64,000 nt of DNA from NCBI GenBank assembly GCA_032358165.1, contig JAALGY010000011.1:1488001-1552000 (forward strand). Direction: 5' to 3'. The position numbers and the translations under genes are program-made. The notes under the pieces were generated by a model. It did not search any database. It saw only the letters and a program-made list of their open reading frames with translations, and was not told the origin of the DNA. This document shows positions 10,973 to 21,681 of the stretch, one piece after another. Within the stretch, counting starts at the first letter, position 1; the number at the start of each line of letters is the position of its first letter. The stretch is from Diplosphaera chodatii. Taxonomy: Eukaryota; Chlorophyta; Trebouxiophyceae; Prasiolales; Stichococcaceae.

Positions 10973-13278
10973 TCAGTTGATGTAACTGAGGCCAGAGAGG
11001 CCGCCGCCAGAGCGCGCCAGCTCGTTGGTGACCACATTGTTCGCTGCATCCAACAGTATGAAGGTGAGAACATGCAGCCAGTGAACATCACCGGAAATAT
11101 GACACGTAGCCATGGCGTCACAAATGATTGGATATGCCTAAGGGCTGTTGAGAGCTTTGCTCGAAGGTGTGGGACGCACTCCATGGGTCTGCCAGGTGTG
11201 CGCTGAGGTTGCCCAGTGGCGTGGTGTCGGTCACGACATGCTGCGCGATGAAGCCAGCATATGCCTGCAGACCCACAGCGATGTGAGCAGGGTGCTCCAG
11301 GCCGCATGCAAGTGACATGCCATCCCGCAACTGCACGGTGAAGTGCCACTCCACCAGGACGTACCAGCATAGCCAGGCGGGCATTCTTGATCTCCTTCAG
11401 CTTCAGGGTGGCCATGTCGCCCTTCGAGAAGCCAGCAGGGTCGAAGATGCCGCCTGCAGATGGTGGTGCCATATTCAGCTCAATAGCCCACATGTCCTCT
11501 GTAGGCCGGGAATGCCAGGTGTGCCAACTGTTGCACAGTTGCATCACGTGTGAAAGTGCACGCACCCGGGTACCCAGGCTCATTGCCATCTGCAGGACGC
11601 AATGACAGTGGGTGAGGGACCGTTGAGCGGAGCACGCTCATGTGAGGCTACAACCGTGATATAATCACAGCATGCCTCTGCCGGGAGAGGGAGGGTATAC
11701 CTGGCAGCTTGTTGCCAGTGAAGATAGGGTCCTGGTTGGCCGAGCCTGCGTTTGGTCAGTACACCAGTCAATAGACGCCGGCCGTGCACAGCTGCATGAA
11801 GACGAGCACATGGTTCTTTTGTTCAGCAAGATTGACCGAAGGCATACCTGGCTTGTTGTAGTCTTGCAGGCGGCGGATCTCGATCCATGCGAAGAGGAAC
11901 AGCTGGATTGCAAACAGTGTGGAGGACGGTGCAAAGTAGCTGCCCGCACCCGCGTCGTACCAGGCCTGTGTGTCGGCAGATCCTCATCTCAATTACGTCA
12001 ATGTCACGACAGGATGGTTCGCAGGACATCTGCATCAGTGTGAATCATCCGCAGTGGCATGCAAGCGCAGCACCGCTGTGCACACCTGCTGGGCTGCGGG
12101 GCCGCCTGTGCCCAGGCTGCTCAGGATCTCCGGGAACAGCACGCCGGCTGTGCCCAGCATTGCCCACCTGCCGTTCTGCAGCTCTGCCTGCTGATACCTG
12201 TGGATCGAGACGGCACATCTTGATCATGCACTCAAAGGTAGACCAGGTTATCATCTGTCAGACAAACACTTTAAAACTGGCTAGGCTCACCACTTGAGGG
12301 CGGCGGGGTTCCTGCCCAGGCCGAACGGATCGAAACCTGCGTGAGAGGCACAATGTAAATGTTTTGGTTGCAGGGAAACCAAGGCTTGGAGGTAAAGATT
12401 CAGGCGATGCAACTGCATCATGCAACCCATTATCCATGTTGACGGCCGGACAGACGCTTCTCACCAAAGTCGCCCGGCATAGCCCCGTCGAGGTGCTCCG
12501 GGGTGTCGTAGCCAGGCAGCCAGTGTCTACATCACGACGATATCCAAGCTAAGATGCCGCGTAAACGAGCTGTGAAGATGTGCTCAGCATGCAGATCACT
12601 GCTGAACAGAGCGCACCCAGCACGTGCAGCATTGACGGCCACCACCGGGCGCATGCCAGCCTGCACGCACCGTGAGAAAAGGCTGAGACACATTTCAGAA
12701 AAACAGGTAGCGAGCACCCGGCAGTTGCGGCACTGATCGAGACTGCACTGCACATGAAAAGCAACAGGTGTGCCACTGGTTTTCCAACATGTCCGGCCTA
12801 TGGGGTGCGATTTGCTTGACCAAATAACATTGTCATACGTTGAATGATGTAGCAGGATAGTCAACCGTGCGGTTCTTGCACTGCGGACGGCAACATGGCG
12901 CTCAGCCGCGAACTCAGCCGCACCAACTGGCGTGAGGGACACTCATTCTTTCCGACGCGCACGGCACGCAGTCGTCGACGGACATGCAAAAGCGAAATTT
13001 TTCTCGGTTGCAGGCCTTGTCACCGACGTTGTGTTGCAGGTTCGCGTGAGAAGCAGTCGGCGAAACAGGCCGTGCGGGGAGGGCAAACCGGTCAGCAGCT
13101 CGAAGCAAGACGAGACCCCCTTCGGTGATAAAGTCCTCAGACCGCCAGCTAGCACGAACCGAGACCCCTGCACACAGCAGGACTGTGCGGATCTCACCGG
13201 CCGCAGGCCCTTTGCGCCGATAGCGGCAGGGGCCGGACCCACGGCCACCATGCTGCGGGACGCCAGGACAGTCGCCAT
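10973..13278 (-). CDS. LHCA: Lhca-type light-harvesting chlorophyll a/b protein
   Basis: Photosystem I antenna protein of the thylakoid membrane. The transit-peptide exon is 13198-13278 ([19 protein letters not shown]...). A second exon ends at 12866; its start (12912 or 12900) is uncertain. Then nine exons join exactly in phase: 12465-12526, 12291-12336, 12086-12197, 11848-11965, 11701-11745, 11566-11589, 11365-11453, 11180-11264 and 10973-11043. Mature protein begins near [20 protein letters not shown]. Helix 1 is [11 protein letters not shown] and helix 3 [13 protein letters not shown], both with the chlorophyll-ligand ExxxxR pattern. Between them lie [20 protein letters not shown] and [20 protein letters not shown], a PSI-type linker. 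The C-terminus is [22 protein letters not shown]. Total about 260 aa. Which Lhca number it matches cannot be fixed without alignment. It starts 271 bp from the divergent second Lhca gene. Confidence 0.93.
10981..10985 (+). terminator. TGTAA poly(A) signal candidate for CTF18
   Basis: TGTAA lies about 375 bases past the CTF18 stop. It falls inside the last coding exon of the opposing Lhca gene (10973-11043), so the two convergent transcripts would overlap. It is the first TGTAA I find downstream of CTF18. Confidence 0.35.
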
Positions 13279-13549
13279 CCTAGCACCCTTTCGATGAAGA
13301 TAAGCTGAGCAGGTAAAGGCGGCAAGCAGCGGTGTGCACGCAAGGGGCGAAGCGCTCGCGAGATCAAGCGTGATCTGCCAAGGCCACCTTGAAGACCCCT
13401 GCCAGGGCTGGATAGTGGTAGTTTACAGGTGCTTAAACTGCATCGCGATCTCATGCCTCATCCAGAAGTGCCCGAGCGGCGATCCACTGGCAAGGGTGCC
13501 TGTGACTTTGCTCGCTCGCATCTGTTTGTGTTCTAAGTCAACAGGCAGC
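13279..13549. promoter_or_regulatory. Shared bidirectional promoter of two Lhca genes
   Basis: Only 271 bases separate the start codons of the minus-strand and plus-strand Lhca genes, so both 5' UTRs and promoters must share this DNA. No coding exon is visible in it. Co-regulation is an inference from the arrangement. Confidence 0.6.
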
Positions 13550-14846
13550 ATGGCAGCGCTCCTGGCGAGCCAGCAGGCCGCGTTCTGTGTGGGCACCTCG
13601 CTCGCCCGCAAGGCGGTGCAGAATGGCTCGCGCGTGAAGTGCGCGGCCGCAGGTGCGGGCTGTTGGGCAGCCATTTGCAGTCGGAGTCCGACATGTGCAC
13701 AGCTAACCCGATCGCCGGTACACGGTGTCACTTTCAGGCAGCAGCATCAATTTGATGATCGGCCCCAGCTGTATGGCACTGGGGCCAAGCTCCAGTTCGT
13801 GATGTCCACCATTTAGCTTTGCGTTTGGCAAGGGGTGATTGCCAGCCTGCGTGCTGGCCGAGAGTCCAGCTTCTTTCGCGCAGCAGCACTGCTGACGGAA
13901 TGCCGCCGGCGGTCCCGGGACTGCCTTGGCCATGATGGCATGCACTGCTTGTCAGTGCATATGCGCCTGAACACCAGGGCTGTTAAACCAAAAAAGTTCC
14001 CTCCATATATGCGATGGCACCAAGACGATCTCGGCCGTGAGATAGCAGGATGCTTGGGCTGCGGACAGCCGTGCAGTGCAACGGCATGGGTGGCCTGTAA
14101 CACACGCACTCGTCGGGCTTGACATGTCGCGTATCATGTGCTGTGCAGGCAACTGGCTGCCGGGGTCCACGCCCCCGAAGCATCTCACGGAGGGCGTCGG
14201 CGCCACCCTGCCAGCCAACTTCGGGTGGGACCCGCTGGGTCTGGGCGCCAACGAGGAGCGCCTGACATGGTTTGCAGAGGCGGAGCGTGTGCATGCGCGG
14301 TGGGCCATGCTGGCAGTCGCCGGCATCCTGGTGCAGGAGATCGTCAGGCCGAATACCTTCTGGTACAGCGCTGCCACGACGATCGACCTGCCCTTCAACA
14401 TCGTCGGCCTGGTCCTCTTCCAGCTCGTCGCCATGCACTGGGTGGAGACCAAGCGCGGGCTGGACATCCAGCAGCCAAACTCACAGAACCGGGACCCCAT
14501 CTTCACCAACTACTCGATCCCGGAGCACACGCCCGGCTACCCGGGCGGCATCTTTGCGCCCGTCATCCCGGGCGACCTGGAGGAGCTGAAGCTGAAGGAG
14601 CTGAAGAATGGCCGCCTGGCCATGCTGGCCTTCGTGGGCTTCACCATGGCAGCACAGGTGACGGGCAAGGGCCCGCTCGCCGCGCTTGGCGAGCACCTGG
14701 CAGACCCCATCAACACCACCATCTTCAGCAAGGCGGCGGTGATTCCCACTCAGGCAATCGGCCCAGCCTGCAAAATCCCATCGTCGGTGGAATACCAGGG
14801 GCTCACCATCCCAACGCCATGCTTCCTTTCCAGCCTGTGGCCTTGA
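13550..14846 (+). CDS. LHCA: Lhca-type light-harvesting protein, two exons
   Basis: PSI antenna protein with only two exons, 13550-13652 and 14149-14846 (junction phase 1), giving 266 aa. Exon 1 is a chloroplast transit peptide (MAALLASQQAAFCVGTSLAR...). Exon 2 starts GNWLPGSTPPKHLTEGVGA, then helix 1 FAEAERVHARWAMLAVAGI, helix 2 LVLFQLVAMHWVETKRGLD, the linker NRDPIFTNYSIPEHTPGYPG and helix 3 LKLKELKNGRLAMLAFVGF. After the usual HLADPINTTIF end there is an extra tail of about 35 residues ending PTPCFLSSLWP. The tail reads in the same exon without a splice signal, so I keep it; its role is unknown. The intron of nearly 500 bp is the longest I could define exactly in this gene pair. Confidence 0.93.
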
Positions 14847-15466
14847 AAGTGGGCATCTGTATTGGCATGCCGACATGTTTGTCGAGATGAGCGGCACCTG
14901 AAAGCGCTGATGGGTTGGGCAGCTTGTACCGATTCACAGGAATATCAGCAGTTGCTGCAGTAGGCGTTGATTGGGACTGGACATTGCAACGTCAAGGGCA
15001 ACCATTTGTCAGCTGGAAACTGAAAGCAGATGCACTTGCCTTTGCCACGCTTTGTTCGAATGTGTTCAGGCGCCTGCGCTGTGCATTGCAGTCCATGCAC
15101 CAGGTCCGGCGGCCAAGCGGCTGGCTCAGCAGCACAGACAGTGCTCTAGTTGCGAGGTAATGGCATTGGCACATGTCGACCAGCGTGGCTCGGACTCCTT
15201 TCTGCTGCAGATTTGACAGTACGGCTGGAACTGCATTTGCATCTCATGAGATGACTCGGATCCACGTCACAGACACAATTGTACATTAGGGTTCAGATTG
15301 CTGAGTAAGAGCGCGATGTCCCAGCACTTCTGCAGGTTCACGGGCCTGCAGGCCCCACCAGTCTCAGAACACATACGTGCAGGTCGGCTTAGGCTGCAGT
15401 GGGCCACAGCCTCTTTCAGCGGCGGATCAGTGGGCTAGTGTTGGATCCGAAAGCAACCTATACGCG
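14847..15466. other. Intergenic between Lhca and DLST
   Basis: This region contains the Lhca 3' UTR and DLST upstream sequence. The DLST frame stays open upstream to about 15377 but has no ATG before 15467. I find no clear TGTAA on the plus strand and no exon. Confidence 0.45.
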
Positions 15467-17330
15467 ATGTCGTGGCGCCAGGGCCTGCGCCTGGCACGAT
15501 TATCATTGTGCCTGCAGGACCTTTCAGCATCACGACCGCTGGCCTCATTTGGCTATTCGCATATCAGCACAGGGGCAGCTGCAAGGTCGGCGGAGCATGG
15601 CAGGAGTAGCACAGTGGCAGCGCCGCATTTGGTTGGTTTGCAACACCGGCTGCTGCAGACATCGGCTCCGTCCTGGAAGGATGTCACAATACTCGTCCCT
15701 TCCATGGGTGACTCGATCACGGAGGGCACCATTGCAGGCGTTGAGCGGCAGCAAGGCGACACCGTCAAGGACGGCGATGTGCTGGCCCAGATCGAGACCG
15801 ACAAGGTCACGATCGATGTGAAGTACACCGAGGGGCAGCCGGGCGTCGTCAGCAAGGTCCTGGTGAAGGAGGAGGACACTGTGGAGGTGGGCCAGGAGTG
15901 CTTCGTGGTGGACGTGGGCGCGTCCGGCGGCAACGAGGCAGGCGGCGGGGAGTCCAAACAGCAGGAGGCAGCACCGGCAAAGCAGGAGGCGCCGAAGCAG
16001 GAGCCGAAGCAAGCGGAGGCGCCGAAGCAGGCGGAGGTGCCGAACCAGCCGCCGCCGGCGCAGAAGCCCGCGGAGCAGCCAAAGCAGCAGCCGAAGGCGG
16101 CGCCACCCACGCCGCCGCCCAGCGATGTGAGCTCTCAAGTGACATGTGCCGAGCAGAAGCATAAATGAATCTGGAGCTGTCATCTGGAGCTGTCATGCAT
16201 GTGCAAGCGCATGGTGCATGGCAACAGTGATGCCATGAACTGCGCTACTACGCAGGATATGGGTGCACACAACCATGGTCTGAGTGCTGACGCCCTTGCA
16301 TGCAGGCCACGCCGAAGGCTGGGGGGCCCAGGCCACAGCGGTGAGCTGGGTGGAGATTGCTTGCGCATGCACCTTGCTGATGGCCTTTTGCATCACCAGG
16401 CAACCTTGGAAGCACCCCTCTAACACGCGAGCAGCTGGTGTGCAGGCGGGTGAAGATGACGCGGTTGCGTATGCGGGTGGCGGACCGTTTGAAGGGCGCC
16501 CAGAACACCTATGCCATGCTCAGCACCTTCAACGAGATCGACATGACAGGCCTCATGCAGCTGCGCTCTGACTACAAGGTGCGGACGGAAAACTCTGGCA
16601 CTGAATGTCGAACAGTCATGTCCTTGACTGCAAAAGTGCTGTTGGGGTGTTATTCTGAGCGCAACAACAGCTGCCAGCAACCAGCATACTCTGTTCAAGC
16701 ACACAGCCTGTTACTGTAGCTCATTTCAGGAGCATCGTTCTGACGTTCTGTTCACGGGTGGCAGGATGCATTCCTGGAGAAGCACGGCGTGAAGCTGGGC
16801 TTCATGTCGGCATTTGTGAAGGCGAGCAGCGAGGCGCTGCTGGCCATCCCCGCGGTGGGTTCTACTCCTGTGCCAAGCGCATTTCACGTTCATGCGGACA
16901 GCAGCCATTCAGTACAGCTGATGAAGTGTGCTCGCGTGTCCATGACCAGGTGAACGGCGTCATCGACGGCACCGACATCATCTACCGCGACTACTGCGAC
17001 ATCAGCATCGCAGTCGCCACACCCAAGGGGCTGGTCGTGCCGGTGCTGCGGGACGCCGACAAGCTGGATTTCGCGGGCGTGGAGCGGGTGCGCTTGTGAC
17101 TGCAAGGCTGTGCTACCAAACGAAATGGTGCAGACCATCCAGGGGCTGCTGCTTCTGTCAGCGGCATTGGGACCGCACCGTAGCTCGTATGCTGCAGGTC
17201 ACCACACCTAGCGCTTCTTGACCGGCCAACAGATGGCTGACATCAACGCCGCTGTCAAACCACGATGCAGGCCATTGCAGCGCTGGGGAAGAAGGCGCGC
17301 GACGGCACCATCTCCATCGACGACATGGCG

Positions 17331-17362
<32 letters not shown>

Positions 17363-17705
17363 GTACGGCAGCATGCTGTCCACGCCCATCATCAACCCCC
17401 CGCAGTCGGCCATCCTGGGCATGCACGCCATCACGCAGCGCGCGATGGTCGTCGGCAAGGAGATACTGCCGCGCCCCGTCATGAATGTGGCCCTCACCTA
17501 CGACCACCGCCTGATCGACGGCCGCGAGGTGAGTGCCAGTCCAGCGGGGCCTGCTGATGCGGTACCCTGCTATAAAGCGGTTTCTGCCATGTTGTCCGTG
17601 CAAGACGCTCGACAAACTGTTCTGGACCGTTTGCAGGCAGTAACCTTCTTGAAACGGCTCAAGGAGGTGATTGAGGACCCACGTCGGATGCTGCTGGGGG
17701 TGTGA
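15467..17705 (+). CDS. DLST: Dihydrolipoamide succinyltransferase, E2 of 2-oxoglutarate dehydrogenase
   Basis: Core enzyme of the mitochondrial 2-oxoglutarate dehydrogenase complex; it transfers the succinyl group to CoA. Seven exons join in phase: 15467-16126, 16306-16340, 16446-16578, 16765-16854, 16950-17087, 17271-17528 and 17637-17705, giving 460 aa, the usual size. The basic N-terminus [13 protein letters not shown] fits a mitochondrial presequence. The lipoyl domain (about residues 65-140) has [11 protein letters not shown] and the lipoylated lysine in [12 protein letters not shown] long Ala/Pro/Gln/Lys linker follows, with no E3-binding domain, as in other eukaryotic DLST. The catalytic domain shows [42 protein letters not shown] and the active-site HRLIDG in [11 protein letters not shown]. 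The C-terminus is [19 protein letters not shown]. Confidence 0.96.
16169..16194. repeat. 13-bp tandem duplication in DLST intron 1
   Basis: ATCTGGAGCTGTC occurs twice head to tail (16169-16181 and 16182-16194) inside the first DLST intron. Confidence 0.9.
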
Positions 17706-18137
17706 GCAGCGGGCTTTGTGGCTGGCACTGTGACCTGACTAGGTTCAAAGCATTGCTAGGCGTCTGCTTGCCGCACAAGATGGCATCTTCTGTGCGTGGC
17801 CGAAGTCCAGCTGGTAGTGTACTGTAATGCGAACTCATTCATCACGCGGGTTATTCGGTCCCCGCTTGGCAGCAACTGGCAAAGCTCACAGCTGTGACAC
17901 TGCCGCTCGTGCGCCCCAACGCAACCGTCGCACAGCAGTGGTTGCAGGATGTTGGAGCTTAACAGTAGTGATACTGGTCATTCATTCCTTAAAGCTGCCG
18001 AGCCAAGCCGATTCCTGTTATAAACCCGTCTGTATGGTCCCCTGATTCGATAAGGCCAACCTTGAGGCACTTCGGGACACCCCAGCCCGCAGCACCCGCA
18101 CACGCACGCCCCCTTCGCCACCCACGCAGCTGTCACC
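17706..18137. other. DLST 3' UTR and PsaF upstream region
   Basis: About 430 bases. The first 120 form the likely DLST 3' UTR, and the rest must carry the PsaF promoter and 5' UTR. No exon is seen. Confidence 0.45.
17823..17827 (+). terminator. TGTAA poly(A) signal of DLST
   Basis: TGTAA lies about 120 bases after the DLST stop codon, in the expected place and orientation. Confidence 0.5.
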
Positions 18138-18848
18138 ATGGCCGCTCTCATGGCGAACCGCGTGCTGGTCAACAACAAGGAGGCGATGCGGGTGAGGCCC
18201 GCGGCAGCACAGCCCGCCCGCACGGCCCCCCGGGTGGCCCGGCGGACGGTGTGCGCCGCCCAGCCCGAGCGGCCAGCCCTGGCGACCACCCTCGCAGCCG
18301 CAGCCCTCGCAGCAGCCGTGAGCCTGGGCGCCGTGGACGCAGCGCAGGCCGACGTGTCGGGCCTGACGCCATGCAAGGACAGCAAGCAGTTTGCAAAGCG
18401 GCAGAAGAATGAGCTGAAGGCGCTCGACAAGCGCCTCAAGCTGTACCAGGAGGGCTCCGCCCCGGCGCTGGCGCTGCAGGCCACCAAGCAGCGCACAGAG
18501 AAGCGGTTCGCCAACTATGCAGGCTCCAACCTGCTGTGCGGCACCGATGGCCTCCCGCACCTGATTGCTGACCCCGGACTGGCACTGCGCTTTGGCCACG
18601 CCGGCGAGGTCTTCATCCCGACCTTCGGCTTCCTGTACGTGGCGGGCTGGATCGGCTATGTTGGCCGTGACTACCTGATCCGCGCAAAGTCAGAGGGCAA
18701 GCCGCGTGACAAGGAGTACATCATCGATGTGCCGCTGGCGGCCAAGGTGTGCCTGGGCGGCTTCGGCTGGCCCGCCAAGGCCATCGCAGAGCTGCGCAAC
18801 GGCACCCTGCTGGAGTCCGACAGCAAGATCACCGTGTCCCCCCGCTGA
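18138..18848 (+). CDS. PSAF: Photosystem I subunit PsaF (plastocyanin docking)
   Basis: Single uninterrupted frame of 236 aa. PsaF sits on the lumenal side of PSI and docks plastocyanin or cytochrome c6. The N-terminus is a bipartite chloroplast/lumen targeting peptide: a basic Ala/Arg/Pro-rich stretch, then the hydrophobic ALATTLAAAALAAAVSLGAV ending AAQA. The mature protein starts ADVSGLTPCKDSKQFAKRQK, with the Lys-rich helix (NELKALDKRLKLY) that binds the donor protein. NLLCGTDGLPHLI supplies the second conserved cysteine. A membrane helix follows around FIPTFGFLYVAGWIGYVGRD. It is intronless in a window where nearly every other gene is heavily split. The first ATG is used; a second Met five codons later is also possible. 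Confidence 0.96.
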   Translation: MAALMANRVLVNNKEAMRVRPAAAQPARTAPRVARRTVCAAQPERPALATTLAAAALAAAVSLGAVDAAQADVSGLTPCKDSKQFAKRQKNELKALDKRLKLYQEGSAPALALQATKQRTEKRFANYAGSNLLCGTDGLPHLIADPGLALRFGHAGEVFIPTFGFLYVAGWIGYVGRDYLIRAKSEGKPRDKEYIIDVPLAAKVCLGGFGWPAKAIAELRNGTLLESDSKITVSPR

Positions 18849-19743
18849 GCGCCGCACCCGGCAGCCGCGCACGCCGGCGCCCATGCCCTGTGCAGCCTTG
18901 TGGCACTCCGGATGCAGGGGCAGCAGTGCAGCGCGAAGTTCCACATCCATACAGTGTCAGGACTGGCTGCAACTCTGGCGAGATTGCAGCCCTTGGGGTT
19001 TGAAGCCACAGTTGATCATCGGCATGTCATTGCTCAAAATGCCGTGAACACTGGGCAGCTAGGCCTACAGCTTGGCCTTCGAAGTTGCACTGATTGACTC
19101 CGCAACCATCAGTGGGCTTGCAGCATCAGCAGAGTGCGGTGTACACCATGAGGAGACGAAATGTGGGGCTTGTTTGATTGGCAATCTGTAAACTTGCATG
19201 CATTGCCACCACGGTATGATCAGAAGTCTGCAATGCTGCCAATGTGATCCTTGGTGTCACCACCTACATGAGCACCTCATGTATGCATGTGCATTCTACA
19301 TGTGCCCCCTTGCATAGCATGCCCAAAGTATCCTCTTTTCTGTCATGCTCATTGGTGCTGACACACATGTTTCAAAATGCCTCGACAATGCACAGAACAT
19401 GCCGTCGTTAGCATGCAGAATTGACTATGGTACATGCCTGGAGCTGATGTGCAAGTTGCCGTCAGGGCCTGCATTGCAAGCTGTCAATCGCCGCCTGGCA
19501 GTTCCTCATCATGATCACTGCCATCTTCTTCGCCCGACCATGGGGGAACCCTTTCGTCAGCATCCGCTGGCTGCTCGGGGCTGCCCGGTGGGCGCCTTCT
19601 GTTCAGCTCCTCTGGCTGCGTACGGATGCGCGGCGGCTGGTCATCCGGGCCGTATGCCTGCACGCAACGCTATGTGTCGGCCTCAGATTGGTAGCTTGCA
19701 CTGATGTGCTGCGACTCACTCACTCACTCACTGGTGCTGGCTG
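18849..19743. other. PsaF 3' UTR and intergenic sequence
   Basis: About 900 bases between convergent genes. It contains the PsaF 3' UTR, TGCA-rich sequence and a short CACT microsatellite near 19712-19729. I see no exon or RNA gene. Confidence 0.5.
19187..19191 (+). terminator. TGTAA poly(A) signal of PsaF
   Basis: TGTAA lies about 340 bases after the PsaF stop codon; it is the first one downstream on the coding strand. Confidence 0.45.
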
Positions 19744-21681
19744 TCATCGGATGGGTATCCCATCAACTTTGCATACTGCAGTAAACAGATGCTCTGCAAA
19801 GGTGGTGAGATAGGAGTCTACAGCATGGCAAACGCCCAGAAAGCAGTTGCTGCGCACCCAGTCGTTGACCAGCGGCGCCACGACCAAGAGGGTGAAGCCG
19901 AACTCGGCTGCAGAGGCACCCACAAAGGTGCCCACTCCTGGTTTGTTGACTGGCTGGAACAACAAGGCGCCCAAGCCCGCACCTGCAACAGCAATGCCAA
20001 GCCTGACTGTCTGATGACACGTCTTGCAGCAGCTGCATGCATCCTGGCCATTTGCAAACCTGCTCGCGCTGATGCAGCTTTTCCGGTGCAACACGGTGTG
20101 TGCGCACCGATAGAAGCCACCACCAGGCAGGTGCTGCAGCGGAATGTGTTGGCAGCGCAAATCCGCAGGAAACGCATCATTACCATCTTACGGTCCCTCA
20201 TGACCTCGCCATCATGCGCCGGCTTGTAGATAACCCTGTAACGTTATGGCAGGCAAACTCAAAAGTAGTGGCATCATGACCCCACGCCGGCTGGTGAGGG
20301 AATGAGCATGGTAGAGCTGTACCTGTATGTGTCTACTGCGACCGACACAGTACAGTCTGCTGCAGCACCCAGGACGTTGGCACAAAAGTACGTCCTGGGA
20401 ACGCGATACAATCGCTTCTGCCATGGCAAGTACATCTTCCTGACTGTTGATTCCCTTGCATCTGCAGCCAGAAGACCAGCAAGTGACTGGTGGCCGGCCT
20501 CATGGTTACTCCAGCACCCTTGTGGCGGTGGGGTAGCACTTGCCTTTGAGGAGCTTTGTCGTGGTGGGCAGCGAGCAGTGCTGTGCTGCTAGTCTCTCAT
20601 ACACACGCCTGTGGGGTAGCGGTTGAGCACTTTCAGCGACGGCTGTTCCGTATGCACATCAGGCTATGCATATGCAACACAATGATTTCTGTTGTCAAGG
20701 CCCCAACCTGACTGTGAGGGTGGCCAGGTCACGCAGCGACATCCACACGCTTCGGTGCAGCGCCGGACGCAGCTGATCCTTGGGGAAGGGCGGCCACTCC
20801 TCCAGGGGCTCCAGGCCCTGGCAGCAACGGTGATCTTGTCATGACGTATGCTCACCCACCAGATGTGACAGGAGCAGCAACAATCAGCGAAGCATCTACT
20901 GCTGCTTCAGGAAGCATTCAGCATGCCAGGGAGGTGCTGTCGCTGGTTTCTGATTTCGCAGCTTGCACACAGAGCACAGGGTCCACCTGTGCAAATGCTG
21001 CCTCCTCTGCCGCCTCCACTTGCCGGAAATAATCGTTCCATATTGGCAGCAGATTGAAGAATGCACTGCAACGTGATTCATGCACGTCTTATCATACTGC
21101 ATCCAATGCTTGAAATATACTGGCTCATTGCAGACTCTGTTTTCACCATGCACCAGCCCTGACAACACTGAATACAGGTAGACAATCAAGGTCAAAAGGG
21201 TACCTGCGGAATGCTGTGAAGGCTAGGTTGTACGGGGAGTACACCGACCACACGGTCTTCAGCTTGAACTACAGCAGCCTCGGAACACGGCATCAGTACA
21301 CAGCCTCTAGAGTGGGTCAACAACGGCGCATGTTGCTGTGGACCGTCAGCGACACGTGACATGCATGTTGCATTGTGCGCAATCACTGGCTTTACAAAGC
21401 AGAAATTGTACTCATGGGACCGCCTTGCGCAGTGTGTCGCTCACCAGTTCCTCCCTTGTTGCTGGCTTTGCTCCCGCCGTACTGCTAGACTGCTGGGTAG
21501 GTTGATCATACGGCCATGCGCTGCTCTGCTCATCAACCAGGCTCACTTCCGCACAGGTAGCAATAGGGCGGTATAGAACCGCTGCCGACACCGCTGCCAC
21601 TGCTGAGGTACATGCTGCAGAGGAACTTGCCAGCTCACAGACAAGACTCAGGCCCAGGCCCCGAACCGCGGACCCTGTCAT
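19744..21681 (-). CDS. Unrecognised membrane-type protein, seven exons
   Basis: I do not recognise this protein, but the model is coherent. From ATG 21681 the exons carry, in order: MTGSAVRGLG...DTLRKA; FKLKTVWSVYSPYNLAFTAF; AFFNLLPIWNDYFRQVEAAE; LEPLEEWPPFPKDQLRPALH and SLRDLATLTV; KMYLPWQKRLYRVPRTYF and NVLGAAADCTVSVAVDTY; VIYKPAHDGEVMRDRK and FLRICAANTFRC; and GLGALLFQPVNKPGVGTF with GFTLLVVAPLVNDW. Every junction has GT and AG ends and agrees in phase. Hydrophobic stretches in the first and last two exons suggest membrane association with a conserved aromatic/basic middle. The final residues after NDW could instead be an intron read-through, since GTGCGC follows directly. An organelle location is possible but not shown. 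Confidence 0.62.

Noticed and set aside
10708..11589. Minus-strand open frame of 293 codons
   Set aside because: It runs through several introns of the minus-strand Lhca gene. Only the piece [20 protein letters not shown] is real exon, and splice sites with the right phase bound it.
15545..16183. Minus-strand open frame of 212 codons over the DLST lipoyl exon
   Set aside because: It is antisense to a clear lipoyl domain and Ala/Pro/Lys linker. The Leu/Arg-rich translation is the usual shadow of such a linker.
18018..18599. Minus-strand open frames over PsaF
   Set aside because: They are shadows of the GC-rich PsaF coding sequence, which is unambiguous on the plus strand.
19712..19729. CACT tandem as a possible CRISPR-like or regulatory array
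   Set aside because: It is a simple tetranucleotide microsatellite with no spacers.
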